Below the pieces are notes generated by a model. That model was not told the origin of the DNA, did no database searches, and worked only from the letters and a program-made list of their open reading frames with translations. DNA of 7,412 nt from Dehalococcoidia bacterium (GTDB lineage: Bacteria; Chloroflexota; Dehalococcoidia; Lucifugimonadales; UBA3495): assembly GCA_022823105.1 (NCBI GenBank), contig JAJDXU010000085.1, forward strand, positions 1 to 7,412, written 5' to 3'. Every line of letters starts with the position of its first letter. Within the stretch, counting starts at the first letter, position 1. This document shows, piece after piece, positions 1 through 6,619 of this stretch. The position numbers and the translations under genes were made by a program.

Positions 1-6
1 CTGGCG

Positions 7-1029
7 GTGATTGACGAGGACGGCAAGACCGTGCTCCGGTTGAGGGGGCCGTCCCGCACGACCCTGGAGGAATTGTCCGGCGACATGGTGGGCGCGTGGA
101 AGACCCAGACGATACGGGCCGCCGTGGAACTGGGGGTGTTCGAGACCCTGCCGGCGTCGGCAGCGGACTTGGATTCGGCCCTGGGGCTGGCTCCATCGAG
201 CGGCTCCAGGCTGCTGCGGGCGCTGCTGGAGTTGGACCTGGTGGAGCGGGACGCCGGCGGCGTTCACCACGCCACCGCGAAGGGAGCCCATCTGCAAGGC
301 GGGCACGAATTGTCCCTGGCGGCGGCGGCCGGGCATTGGGGCGGACCTTCCTACGAAGCCTGGCGGGGACTGGCCGACGCGCAGCGCGCCGGCAGGCCGG
401 TCTCCTCCGGAGACGGACCGGACGACTTCTTTCGCCGTCTTGCGGACCGACCGGTGGACTTGGCCGCCTGCCACCGGACCTTCGCCGCCTATGCCAGGCA
501 CGATTATGGCTCGCTCGGCCGGGTGTGGGACTTCGGGGTTCACCGGCACGTCATTGACGCGGGCGGGAGCACCGGCGAGTTGGCCTTCAGCCTGCTGCGG
601 GCATTCCCCGACTTGCGGGCTACCGTGTTGGACCGCCCCGAGGTGGAGGGTCTGTACGCTGCCCCCGCCGACCTGGCGGACCGTTGCCGGTTCGTTGCCG
701 GCGACCTCTTCCGCCCGTGGCCGGCACGCTCCGACGCCGTGGCGCTGGCCCGCGTGCTCCACGACTGGCCCGATGACGACGCTCGGCGCATCTTGGCTCG
801 CGCCCGAGAGGCCATGCCTCAGGACGGACGCCTATACGTGGTCGAGATGATCCTGGACGATGCCGACGGGGCCGGCGGGCTGCTGGACCTCAACATGCTG
901 GTGATGACCGGCGGCAGGGAACGCGCCAAAGCCGATTTTGAGCGTTTGCTGGCGGAGGCCGGATTCCGACTTCTGAACGTCGTCCCAACCGCGACCGTCA
1001 ACTCATTGATGGTTGCCGAGGCGGTGTGA
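7..1029 (+). CDS. SAM-dependent O-methyltransferase (Methyltransf_2 / CrtF-like family)
   Basis: Probably transfers a methyl group from S-adenosylmethionine to a hydroxyl of a small molecule in the cytoplasm; the substrate cannot be told from sequence. Residues about 27-95 form the winged-helix dimerisation part typical of the family (helix AVELGVFETLP, then LLRALLELDLVERD). The Rossmann domain follows: motif I VIDAGGSTGE with Asp184 and the glycines at 186, 187 and 190, acidic VLDRPEV after strand 2, GDLFRPWP, then VLHDWPDDD in which His252 sits where the family's catalytic base lies. The end (LDLNMLVMTGG, then FERLLAEAGF) is the normal family C-terminus. At 340 aa the length fits. The frame is open to the left edge and no Shine-Dalgarno can be seen, so the GTG at 7 is only a provisional start. 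The stop overlaps the next start by GTGA, which suggests translational coupling. Confidence 0.88.
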   Translation: MIDEDGKTVLRLRGPSRTTLEELSGDMVGAWKTQTIRAAVELGVFETLPASAADLDSALGLAPSSGSRLLRALLELDLVERDAGGVHHATAKGAHLQGGHELSLAAAAGHWGGPSYEAWRGLADAQRAGRPVSSGDGPDDFFRRLADRPVDLAACHRTFAAYARHDYGSLGRVWDFGVHRHVIDAGGSTGELAFSLLRAFPDLRATVLDRPEVEGLYAAPADLADRCRFVAGDLFRPWPARSDAVALARVLHDWPDDDARRILARAREAMPQDGRLYVVEMILDDADGAGGLLDLNMLVMTGGRERAKADFERLLAEAGFRLLNVVPTATVNSLMVAEAV

Positions 1030-1694
1030 ACCCGGACGACGGCGTGAGGCGCACCCGGTCGCTGCTGGGCGCTGCGCCGTTGGACCGGGAGTTGGCGCTG
1101 GTGCTGCGCCACGGGGAACGTGGGTACGTCGGCTCGGATGGTTACGGCAACGACGCGCCGATCACCTGTCGGGGCCGGACTGCCGCCCGGTGGCTGGGCA
1201 GAGGACTGGCGTCGATTCCACCGGCGGCCCTGATGACCAGCCCCCTGGTCCGCTGCGTCCAGACCGCCAACGCGCTCATCGCTGGCGCCGGCTGGGGCGG
1301 GCCGCCGGTGTGCGACCCGCGCCTGGGAGGCCCCGGACCCTTCGTGGTCGAGCCGGACCTGGCCGGCCCGCTCTTCCTGGACCTGGGCCCGAGGGGCGTG
1401 GTGGAACGGCAGCTGGCCGGCGCGGAACCCCCGCCGGGCATGAGATCGACTTCCGACGGCGTCGCCCTCCTGCTGGACCTGATCGCCCCCCGTAACGAAA
1501 ACCGGCGGGGCATCAGCGTATTCGTCACCCACGACGTGGTCCTAGCGACGCTGGTGGGCAGTCTATACGGACTGAACGTTGACGACTTCGCCTGGCCCGA
1601 CTACCTGGACGGCCTGGTCCTGTGGCGGGATTGCGACCGGCTCCGCTTCCTCTGGCCGGGTCTCGGCCAGGGTCTTTACCCAATCCGCCGTTAG
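1026..1694 (+). CDS. Histidine phosphatase superfamily protein (phosphoglycerate mutase-like)
   Basis: A 222-aa cytosolic phosphohydrolase or mutase working through a phosphohistidine; the substrate is unknown. The family's RHG motif appears as LVLRHGER, with Arg28 and nucleophile His29. The second active-site arginine is probably Arg76 in MTSPLVRCVQTA, and the C-terminal histidine is His169 in VFVTHDVVLATL. The order and spacing are those of the superfamily. The start is GTG at 1026, overlapping the methyltransferase stop as GTGA; no separate ribosome site is needed if the two genes are coupled. The last 44 codons, including PDYLDGLVLWRD and the stop, are antisense to the end of the convergent SDR gene, so no terminator fits between the two genes. 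Family assignment is firm; specificity (sugar phosphate, nucleotide, protein or other) is open. Confidence 0.85.
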   Translation: MNPDDGVRRTRSLLGAAPLDRELALVLRHGERGYVGSDGYGNDAPITCRGRTAARWLGRGLASIPPAALMTSPLVRCVQTANALIAGAGWGGPPVCDPRLGGPGPFVVEPDLAGPLFLDLGPRGVVERQLAGAEPPPGMRSTSDGVALLLDLIAPRNENRRGISVFVTHDVVLATLVGSLYGLNVDDFAWPDYLDGLVLWRDCDRLRFLWPGLGQGLYPIRR

Positions 1695-2639
1695 GCGCAC
1701 GGCTTCCTTGGGAGATACCCTGGGCACGTGCCCGAGCACTCGTCGGGCTTTCTCAGTGCTGAACGCCTCCCGCTGGCCCTCCTCGCCGGGTCGATAGCCC
1801 ACGCGCTCAATTGCCGCCTGGGACCCCGCGGCGTCCCGGCACCACCGGGCCAACTCGGCCACCGTGTGCTCCGCCCCGCTGCTCACGAAGAACTTCTCTC
1901 CCACCACCACTTCGGGCGGAGCCTGGATCGCCAGCAACCACGCGGCCACCACGTCGTCGATGTACGATACGTCCCGGGTCTGCTGGCCTCCTTCCACCAC
2001 GATGGGCCGGCCGCGCAGGGCGTTCCACAGCCACTTGAAGATGAACACCTCCCGGCGCATGTGGGGGCCGATCACCACGCCGGTGCCCAGCGCCACGGCG
2101 GGAACCCCGTAGGCCCGATGCCAGGACCACACCGCCAGCTCGGCGGCGGCCTTGGAAAAACCGTAGGGGTTGTGGGGCGTGAGCGGATGCGTCTCGTCCA
2201 TGGGGAGGCTCAGCGGACGGCCGTACTCGTTGCCCGAACCGGAGTAGATGAACTTCTTGACCGCACCGCCGCGGCGCACGGCCTCCAGCAACGCCACGGT
2301 GCCCTCGACGTTCTGCATCACCGTGTAGCGGGGCGACTCGAAGGCCAGGGGCGTGTCCGCCTGCGCCGCCAGGTGCGCCACCACCGAGTGCCCGTCCATG
2401 TCGCCGGGCTGGATGTCCTGCAGGCTCTGCCACCGGTACCGGAAGTTCGGGTGGTCCATTTCGCGTCGCAGCAGGTCGGCGTGGCTGGGTGGAACTATGT
2501 CCAGGCCGGTGACCCGGTATCCCAGTTTCAGCAGACTCCGAACCAGGTGCGAGCCGCCGAAACCGGCGGCTCCGGTAACCAGAACCGCATCATGCGCTTC
2601 ACCGGCGGGCAGTGTGTGGTGTCCATTGTTGTTTGACAA
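1563..2639 (-). CDS. NAD-dependent epimerase/dehydratase (extended SDR, UDP-glucose 4-epimerase-like)
   Basis: A 358-aa extended short-chain dehydrogenase, probably acting on a nucleotide-activated sugar with bound NAD. The N-terminal Rossmann fold has VLVTGAAGFGGSHL (glycines 23, 26, 29) and an acidic Asp47 (GLDIV) that favours NAD over NADP. HLAAQAD, a Ser-rich strand YSGSGNEYG (Ser133, Ser135) and catalytic Tyr159-x3-Lys163 in NPYGFSK follow. RDVSYIDDVVAAWLLA is the usual substrate-domain motif. The start is TTG: an in-frame TAG lies nine bases upstream, no ATG precedes the fold, and AAGAGGAG stands ten bases before the TTG. A short inverted repeat (2628-2640) could fold over this start codon. 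After the last family helix (TADWVKTLAE) there is a Pro/Glu-rich tail of about 30 residues that exists only in the overlap with the phosphatase gene. The exact sugar reaction is not determined. Confidence 0.88.
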   Translation of the reverse strand: MSNNNGHHTLPAGEAHDAVLVTGAAGFGGSHLVRSLLKLGYRVTGLDIVPPSHADLLRREMDHPNFRYRWQSLQDIQPGDMDGHSVVAHLAAQADTPLAFESPRYTVMQNVEGTVALLEAVRRGGAVKKFIYSGSGNEYGRPLSLPMDETHPLTPHNPYGFSKAAAELAVWSWHRAYGVPAVALGTGVVIGPHMRREVFIFKWLWNALRGRPIVVEGGQQTRDVSYIDDVVAAWLLAIQAPPEVVVGEKFFVSSGAEHTVAELARWCRDAAGSQAAIERVGYRPGEEGQREAFSTEKARRVLGHVPRVSPKEAVRLTADWVKTLAETRPEEAEPVAIPPQDQAVQVVGPGEVVNVQSV

Positions 2640-2649
2640 CTCTATCTAG

Positions 2650-2657
2650 CTCCTCTT
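2650..2657 (-). promoter_or_regulatory. Ribosome binding site for the SDR gene
   Basis: On the minus strand this reads AAGAGGAG, ten bases before the TTG start at 2639. It decides the start, because an in-frame stop (TAG, 2646-2648) excludes anything further upstream. Confidence 0.7.
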
Positions 2658-2702
2658 ATTCAAAGGGTGCTTTCGACGCCCAGGGTTGAGACCGTGGCTC
2701 CA

Positions 2703-2766
2703 TGGAGCCGGGCATTGAAACGGCTTACCGGAGGGCAAGCCGCATCCAGTGTACCACTGGCCCGAC
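2703..2766 (-). other. tRNA-like three-way-junction fold (possible structured SDR leader)
   Basis: Read on the minus strand, GTCGGGC (2766-2760) pairs over 7 bp, with one G-U, with GCCCGGC (2713-2707). The 3' strand is followed by TCCA, as in a tRNA acceptor with its CCA end. Between the arms are a 5-bp hairpin (CAGTG-GTA-CACTG) and a 9-bp hairpin (CGGCTTGCC-CTCC-GGTAAGCCG), then TTTCAAT. A true tRNA would need a T-arm and a 7-base anticodon loop, and both are missing. It may be chance, a degraded tRNA, or a leader structure 60 bases upstream of the SDR start. Confidence 0.25.
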
Positions 2767-2926
2767 CGTTGCTTACAGAAGGTCCGTGAGGGGGCCAACC
2801 GCGTCGTGCCTCGGACGTTTCCGAGGATCGCTTTCGCCACCGGCCTTCGGAATCTTTGAACGTGTCGGCGTTGAACCGTTTGGGTCCAGAATGACGAAGT
2901 GTCGGCTTATTCATGGGCGATCTATG

Positions 2927-2952
2927 GGCCGCGCCATTACGTGGGCGCGGCC
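2927..2952. repeat. GC-rich inverted repeat (9-bp arms)
   Basis: GGCCGCGCC and GGCGCGGCC are perfect complements around an 8-base spacer (ATTACGTG). Neither strand has a T-run afterwards, so it is not a classical terminator. It may be an operator or a transcript hairpin. Confidence 0.4.
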
Positions 2953-3000
2953 GGCCAGTGGTCAATGTTCCAAGACCATCGCGTTTATTCTCTTCCCAGG

Positions 3001-3038
3001 GAGTTTGGTCTATCAGATCTGGAAATAGGACCAAACTC
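3001..3038. repeat. Spaced inverted repeat with inner palindrome, operator-like
   Basis: GAGTTTGGTC (3001-3010) is exactly complementary to GACCAAACTC (3029-3038). The 18-base spacer holds another palindrome, CAGATCTG. The arms extend to 12 bases with one mismatch. The size fits a dimeric regulator site or an RNA hairpin; no regulator gene is in the window. Confidence 0.45.
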
Positions 3039-3166
3039 TCGAATTCTTGAATCCGCGTCTGATTTCCGCACTGGCCTTCCGTTGCTGGTCGGATCACACT
3101 TTGCGCTTTCGGCGAAGTTTACGTGTTCGGATGGGAGTTGGACAGGCGACGGCGATACCCGATTGT

Positions 3167-3195
3167 TTGACAGCGGGCGGGTCCGTCCATAGACT
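3167..3195 (+). promoter_or_regulatory. Sigma70-type promoter upstream of structured RNA and protease leader
   Basis: TTGACA (3167-3172) matches the -35 consensus exactly. A 17-base spacer follows, then TAGACT (3190-3195), which has four of six -10 positions including the key first TA and last T. The predicted start of transcription is near 3202. This is the best promoter in the window and lies 243 bases before the leader ORF. Confidence 0.6.
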
Positions 3196-3203
3196 GCGCG
3201 AGC

Positions 3204-3238
3204 CAACAAAACGGCCCCGGTGTGCAAGACCGAGGCCG
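3204..3238 (-). terminator. Terminator-like hairpin facing left
   Basis: On the minus strand CGGCCTCGG pairs over 9 bp with CCGGGGCCG (one G-U), loop TCTTGCACA, followed at once by TTTTGTTGG. The wobble pair is allowed only on the minus strand (it is C-A on the plus strand), and so is the T-run. It would stop transcription coming leftwards from the protease side, but no minus-strand gene there is known. Confidence 0.4.
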
Positions 3239-3304
3239 CAGTCGATGGGGAATGTCGCTCCGCCATCGGGCTCAATGGTAGCCCCGTGCTCTTGGCGTGT
3301 CCAG

Positions 3305-3329
3305 CCCCGTCGTTTGCGGCGGGGTTTTT
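3305..3329 (+). terminator. Rho-independent terminator
   Basis: CCCCGTCG pairs over 8 bp with CGGCGGGG (one G-U, tolerated only on the plus strand) around a TTTG loop, followed directly by TTTTT. It is textbook in form. It ends the candidate small RNA, or attenuates transcription into the protease gene. Confidence 0.8.
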
Positions 3330-3437
3330 CGTTGAGTTTGACTGTCAGGAGGTTAGGGCCGGCTAAACCCCGGCCGAGTTGGTCTGTTGGGCGTTTGTCG
3401 CCCGCGGGTTTGTTTCGATCAAATGAGGAGAGACCAG
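3330..3437 (+). promoter_or_regulatory. Structured 5' leader of the protease gene with weak promoter candidate
   Basis: Two more hairpins lie here: GGCCGG-CTAAACC-CCGGCC (3357-3375) and GGGCG-TTTGT-CGCCC (3389-3403). TTGACT (3338-3343) could be a -35, but the best -10 at the right distance (GGCTAA, 3361-3366) is poor. A full AGGAGGT (3347-3353) has no start codon in range. If the upstream promoter drives the protease, this is the post-terminator part of its leader. Confidence 0.35.
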
Positions 3438-3488
3438 ATGGTTCTCAACATTGTCGCTATCTATCCAACCGGAGTTTACAACCAATGA
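3438..3488 (+). CDS. 16-codon leader ORF coupled to the protease start
   Basis: GAGGAG (3425-3430) stands seven bases before ATG at 3438, the best Shine-Dalgarno in this region. The frame encodes MVLNIVAIYPTGVYNQ and stops with TGA at 3486-3488, overlapping the signal-peptide ATG at 3485 as ATGA. An in-frame ATG at 3423 could add five residues but has no ribosome site. The arrangement suggests a leader peptide whose translation delivers ribosomes to the protease start or regulates it. There is no run of one amino acid codon as in classical amino-acid attenuators. No homology is recognised; it could also be chance. Confidence 0.4.
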   Translation: MVLNIVAIYPTGVYNQ

Positions 3489-6400
3489 GCATCAGACGAA
3501 GTGCCACCCTGATGGTGGCCATCGCAATTCTCGCCGCCCTCATCGCTGTGGTCCTTGTTGCCCTGCCGGTGGGGGCACAGGAAGAAAAAACCCGTACACC
3601 CGTGATCCGGGCGCAGGCACGAACCACATCGGTCCCGAACTTTGGGGTACCCTGCAAAAACACGCTGATGGTGGAACGGTTGCCCAGGATGTGCGGGTGA
3701 AACTCCACGCACGGGATGATCTGACCCCAACCGGAAGCCTCTCGGATGCGATCACGTCCGCTGGAGGTACCCACGTAGCAGGCGACGTGTGGGAAATGCC
3801 TACCAGCAAAACCCTGGCAATCATCCAGAGGGAAGACATCTACCGGGCGACTCTTGAGTCCCCAACCGCGACCACGAACCCGCGAATAGATGCGACTCTG
3901 AACGACATCATCGTGGCACTCGCTGGCACAGTTCCGGCCGAAGCTGCCGTCCAGTATTCAATGTTCACTCACGAGGATGGCGTGGTCGTGGAGGCTCACG
4001 TGCCTACCGCGAAAATGGCGACTGCGGTGCGAAACTGGGCCGCCCAACAAGACATATACGTCCCGGCGGCGACCGACGTTCACGGCGACGCGCACAATTT
4101 TGCGTTCTTGATTCCGGCCGACAAGATCGCGCCGCTCATGGCGTACCACACCGTCGATCTCACACTCACCACCGGCCGAATCAAAGGCCACAGCGCTCCC
4201 CTCACGCGATCACGCTGGTCAGAGGGTGCCCGCAAAACTGAGCAGGCTATCGTGGCCCCTTATTTGCCCGGATACGTTCGGCCAGCGTCACCGGAAGAGG
4301 GAGTTACCGGAGCCGCTCCGGTTTGGGGAACCGAACTCACCGAGAAACTCAAACGCCATGGCATGTATCGTTGGCACAATGACTACCAATACCAGGGGTT
4401 GGGCGTAACTATCGGCATCATCGACTGGGGATTCGCCGATGTCGATAAGCTGTCAAACTTAGCGGACAGCGACATCGACGCGGTGGACGATTGGCAAGAC
4501 ACCGACGGCAACTCTTTCTGTCAGTCGACCGAAACAAGCATCATCCCTAACGCCACCATCCTGTTCGGTGATGATGACGATCCTTGCGAACCGGTTGCCA
4601 GCCTACCGATATTCGGCCTTGACCTGTTCAAGATGCGCCATGGAACGAATATTTTCGAGTTGGTGCGTGACATGGCTCCCCGTGCGAAGATCCTCAAAGC
4701 CCAAGCCAATTCCCCCCAACAGGTATACGACGCCGCCCGGTGGCTCGACAACATGGGTGCTCATATCATTGTCCATGCCGGAGGTTGGCACTACGATGGC
4801 CCGGGAGACGGGCGCTCGTATTTCGATACTGATACCTACGCGACCAGTACTGGCAAAGACGAGCATTCGGTCGAGCGATACTACCCGTCGCCTCTCGCTA
4901 CGGTGGATTGGTTGGTCGATGAAGGCGGCCCAATTTGGGTCAACGCTGCCGGTAACCAGGATCGGTACACAATGTGGTGGGACTCGCCCACGCTGATCAA
5001 CAACAGCGACAGCAACTATCATGGCTACCTCAAATTCGATCCAACCGCCAGTAGCGAGTCTCTGCAAACTTGCCAGTCCCTGCCAGTGTTGGCAACGAAC
5101 GTAGCCTACTATTCAATGAGGTGGGCGGATGATTGGCCGAAAGCTGCTTTCGACCTCGATTTCTACATACAGGCAGCGGGACAAACCAGCGGATCCATCA
5201 CCGACAGCAAAAGCGCCGAGCAATTCCCCCGTAACTACGCAGTGCGCCGGACCGCGAACTACACTGCACTAGGCGATCCGGGCGCATGCCTGCGCATAAA
5301 GGTAAACACCACAGGCAACGCCACGCCGATTGCACCGAATTGGGTGCAATTCCAGGCGCTCACCGGGAAGGACGCCTTCGGCGACGGCCCCGATTGGAAG
5401 CGGGATACCACCAGTGGACGCAGCATCGTGAATCCTGCCGAAAGCAACAATCCGGGCTTGCTGGCTATAGGCGCTCTCGACCTACAGAACAAGACATCCG
5501 ATGAGATTCTCGCTTACAGCAGCAACGGCCCGGTCTATGACCCTTATTCGGACCTGACCGAGGACACACCCGCTCGCATCAAACCGGACGCGGTGGCTGG
5601 GAGCCGCGCCAGCACATTCACCAAGTGGAAATACGAGTGTAAATTTAACGCAACGGGATGCGGCGATAAAATCTACTTCGGAGGCACCAGCGCTGCCACT
5701 GCCCATACCGGTGGACTCGCTGCCTTGGCCCAAGGATGGTTCAACAAGTGGGGTTCGAGAGTGACCCACGATCCGGAGATCCTCGCTAATTTCCTGCGTA
5801 GTCTGGCCCGCGATGAAGGAATTGAGGGTGACGACAACATTTGGGGCAAAGGCTTCATCTTGTTCCCATGCCCTGCCGTAGGCGTCACCAGTTTCCCCTA
5901 CACGTCCAGCGGCGAGAACTGGGCCAGTACCGATTGTGAATCAAAACGCTGGAGCGGGCGCGTGGCGGATTTCTATACCTTCCGCCTAACGGAGACTCGG
6001 CGGGTTACTATCGACCTCGACTCCTCAGAGGACAGTTTTCTAGCCCTCATCGACGGCCCGCACGCCGACGGAGACCTACTGGCGTACGACAACAACAGCG
6101 GCCCAGGGACGGACGCCCGCCTGATCCGCGACCTGCATCCGGGCTTCTACACCGTCAAGGCCACCACGTTCTACACCAAAAAGAAGGGCGACTACACCCT
6201 CACGGCCAGCACAGCCGACGTGCCGAAGGCGCCCAGCCTCACCCCGAACCCGGCGACATACAGTTTCCAGGGCGATGGGGTGTGGCAACGGTTCACGGTT
6301 GATTCGAGCGACCGAGTCAAGGTCGTCGTCAATCCGGGAGACACCAAGCTTCGCATGGAGATCACTGCGGTGAGCGGCGCCAGTTACTACTGCCCAGCGG

Positions 6401-6588
6401 AGCAGGACGATTACCGGACCGTGAGCGACGACGACTATGTCTATCTCGCGGGTTGTGGCAACGGTGAAGCCGTCATCCAGATTCAGAATCGGTCCGACGG
6501 CACCGTGCTCAAGGAATACATTGCCTGGGTAGAAAAAGCCCCGGCCGGTTCGAGGGGCACCAGCGGAGCATCCGGCGACGAGCCGTAG
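3485..6588 (+). CDS. Secreted subtilisin-like serine protease (S8), frameshift after signal peptide
   Basis: The start is ATG 3485, with GGAG ten bases upstream. Residues 1-31 are a Sec signal peptide (Arg4-Arg5, long hydrophobic core, VGA before Gln32). This frame stops at 3700, while the body lies in the -1 frame, open from 3451; an A6 run (3585-3590) joins them as QEEK-NPYTRD, giving about 1034 aa. Numbered that way, two prodomain-like alpha/beta segments come first. Catalytic Asp314 (IGIIDWGF), His386 (RHGTN), oxyanion Asn491 (NAAGN) and Ser736 (GGTSAATAH) are all present. Residues about 515-629, between Asn and Ser, are an inserted beta-sandwich-like domain (FDLDFYI). A PPC-like domain (801-909) and a beta module (918-1020) follow. 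Ten cysteines in the mature part fit an extracellular protein. No membrane anchor is seen. The alternative start TTG 3451 has no ribosome site and would leave the protein without a signal peptide. Confidence 0.85.
3585..3590 (+). other. A6 run, probable frameshift or slippage point
   Basis: The signal-peptide frame reads GAA GAA AAA ACC here, and the protease-body frame reads AAA AAC CCG. One extra A in the mRNA or genome, or one -1 ribosome slip of tRNA-Lys from AAA to AAA, gives GAA GAA AAA AAC CCG and an open protein of about 1034 residues. AGGAAG directly precedes the run. The exact joining point is inferred; anything between 3585 and about 3660 is possible. Confidence 0.6.
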
Positions 6589-6619
6589 TATCGGACGTCA
6601 TGGGACTATCCCCCCGTCT

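Larger units (their letters stand above)
2640..3166. other. Intergenic region rich in inverted repeats, no convincing protein gene
   Basis: No open frame here has family motifs, a good ribosome site or plausible composition. What can be seen is structure: palindrome GGCTCCATGGAGCC (2696-2709); CGGCTT/AAGCCG with inner pairing (2721-2742); CCAGTG-TAC-CACTGG (2746-2760); a 9-bp stem with an 8-base loop (2927-2952); and a spaced inverted repeat (3001-3038). The first three lie within 125 bases of the SDR start and could belong to its 5' leader or its operators. The SDR promoter must be in or beyond this stretch, but I could not find a good minus-strand -35/-10 pair. Confidence 0.6.
3202..3329 (+). 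ncRNA. Candidate small RNA or attenuator leader (~128 nt)
   Basis: The stretch is bounded by a good promoter and ends in a strong intrinsic terminator, with no coding potential between. The predicted transcript folds as consecutive hairpins: 3212-3238 (one C-A mismatch, loop TGTGCAAGA), 3243-3268 (CGATGG/CCATCG), 3268-3284 (GGGCT/AGCCC) and the terminator 3305-3324. The octamer AGCCCCGT occurs twice, at 3280-3287 and inside the terminator's left arm at 3303-3310, so the first copy could compete for the terminator's right arm. It could be a free sRNA, or a regulated 5' leader that sometimes reads on into the protease gene. I do not recognise a known riboswitch consensus. Confidence 0.45.

Noticed and set aside
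1728..2636. 302-codon plus-strand frame opposite the SDR gene
   Set aside because: It is the antisense shadow of a high-GC SDR gene with all catalytic motifs intact; the translation is His/Arg/Pro/Gly-rich noise.
2660..3097. 145-codon minus-strand frame and 108-codon plus-strand frame in the intergenic region
   Set aside because: Neither has a ribosome site, recognisable motif or consistent composition, and both run through the strong inverted repeats.
3268..3284. GGCTCAATGGTAGCC resembling a tRNA D-arm
   Set aside because: No acceptor stem, anticodon arm or TTCRA T-loop is found at the right distances; it is better read as one hairpin of the structured leader.
3451..3484. TTG at 3451 as start of the protease
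   Set aside because: No Shine-Dalgarno precedes it and the resulting N-terminus (RRPHRCGPCCPAGG) is not a signal peptide; ATG 3485 in the other frame has both features.
3600..3660. Second possible slip site CAAAAAC (3652-3658)
   Set aside because: The heptamer begins with C, so tandem slippage pairing is imperfect, and the body frame upstream of it (NHIGPELWGTLQKH) already looks like real protein, placing the switch earlier.
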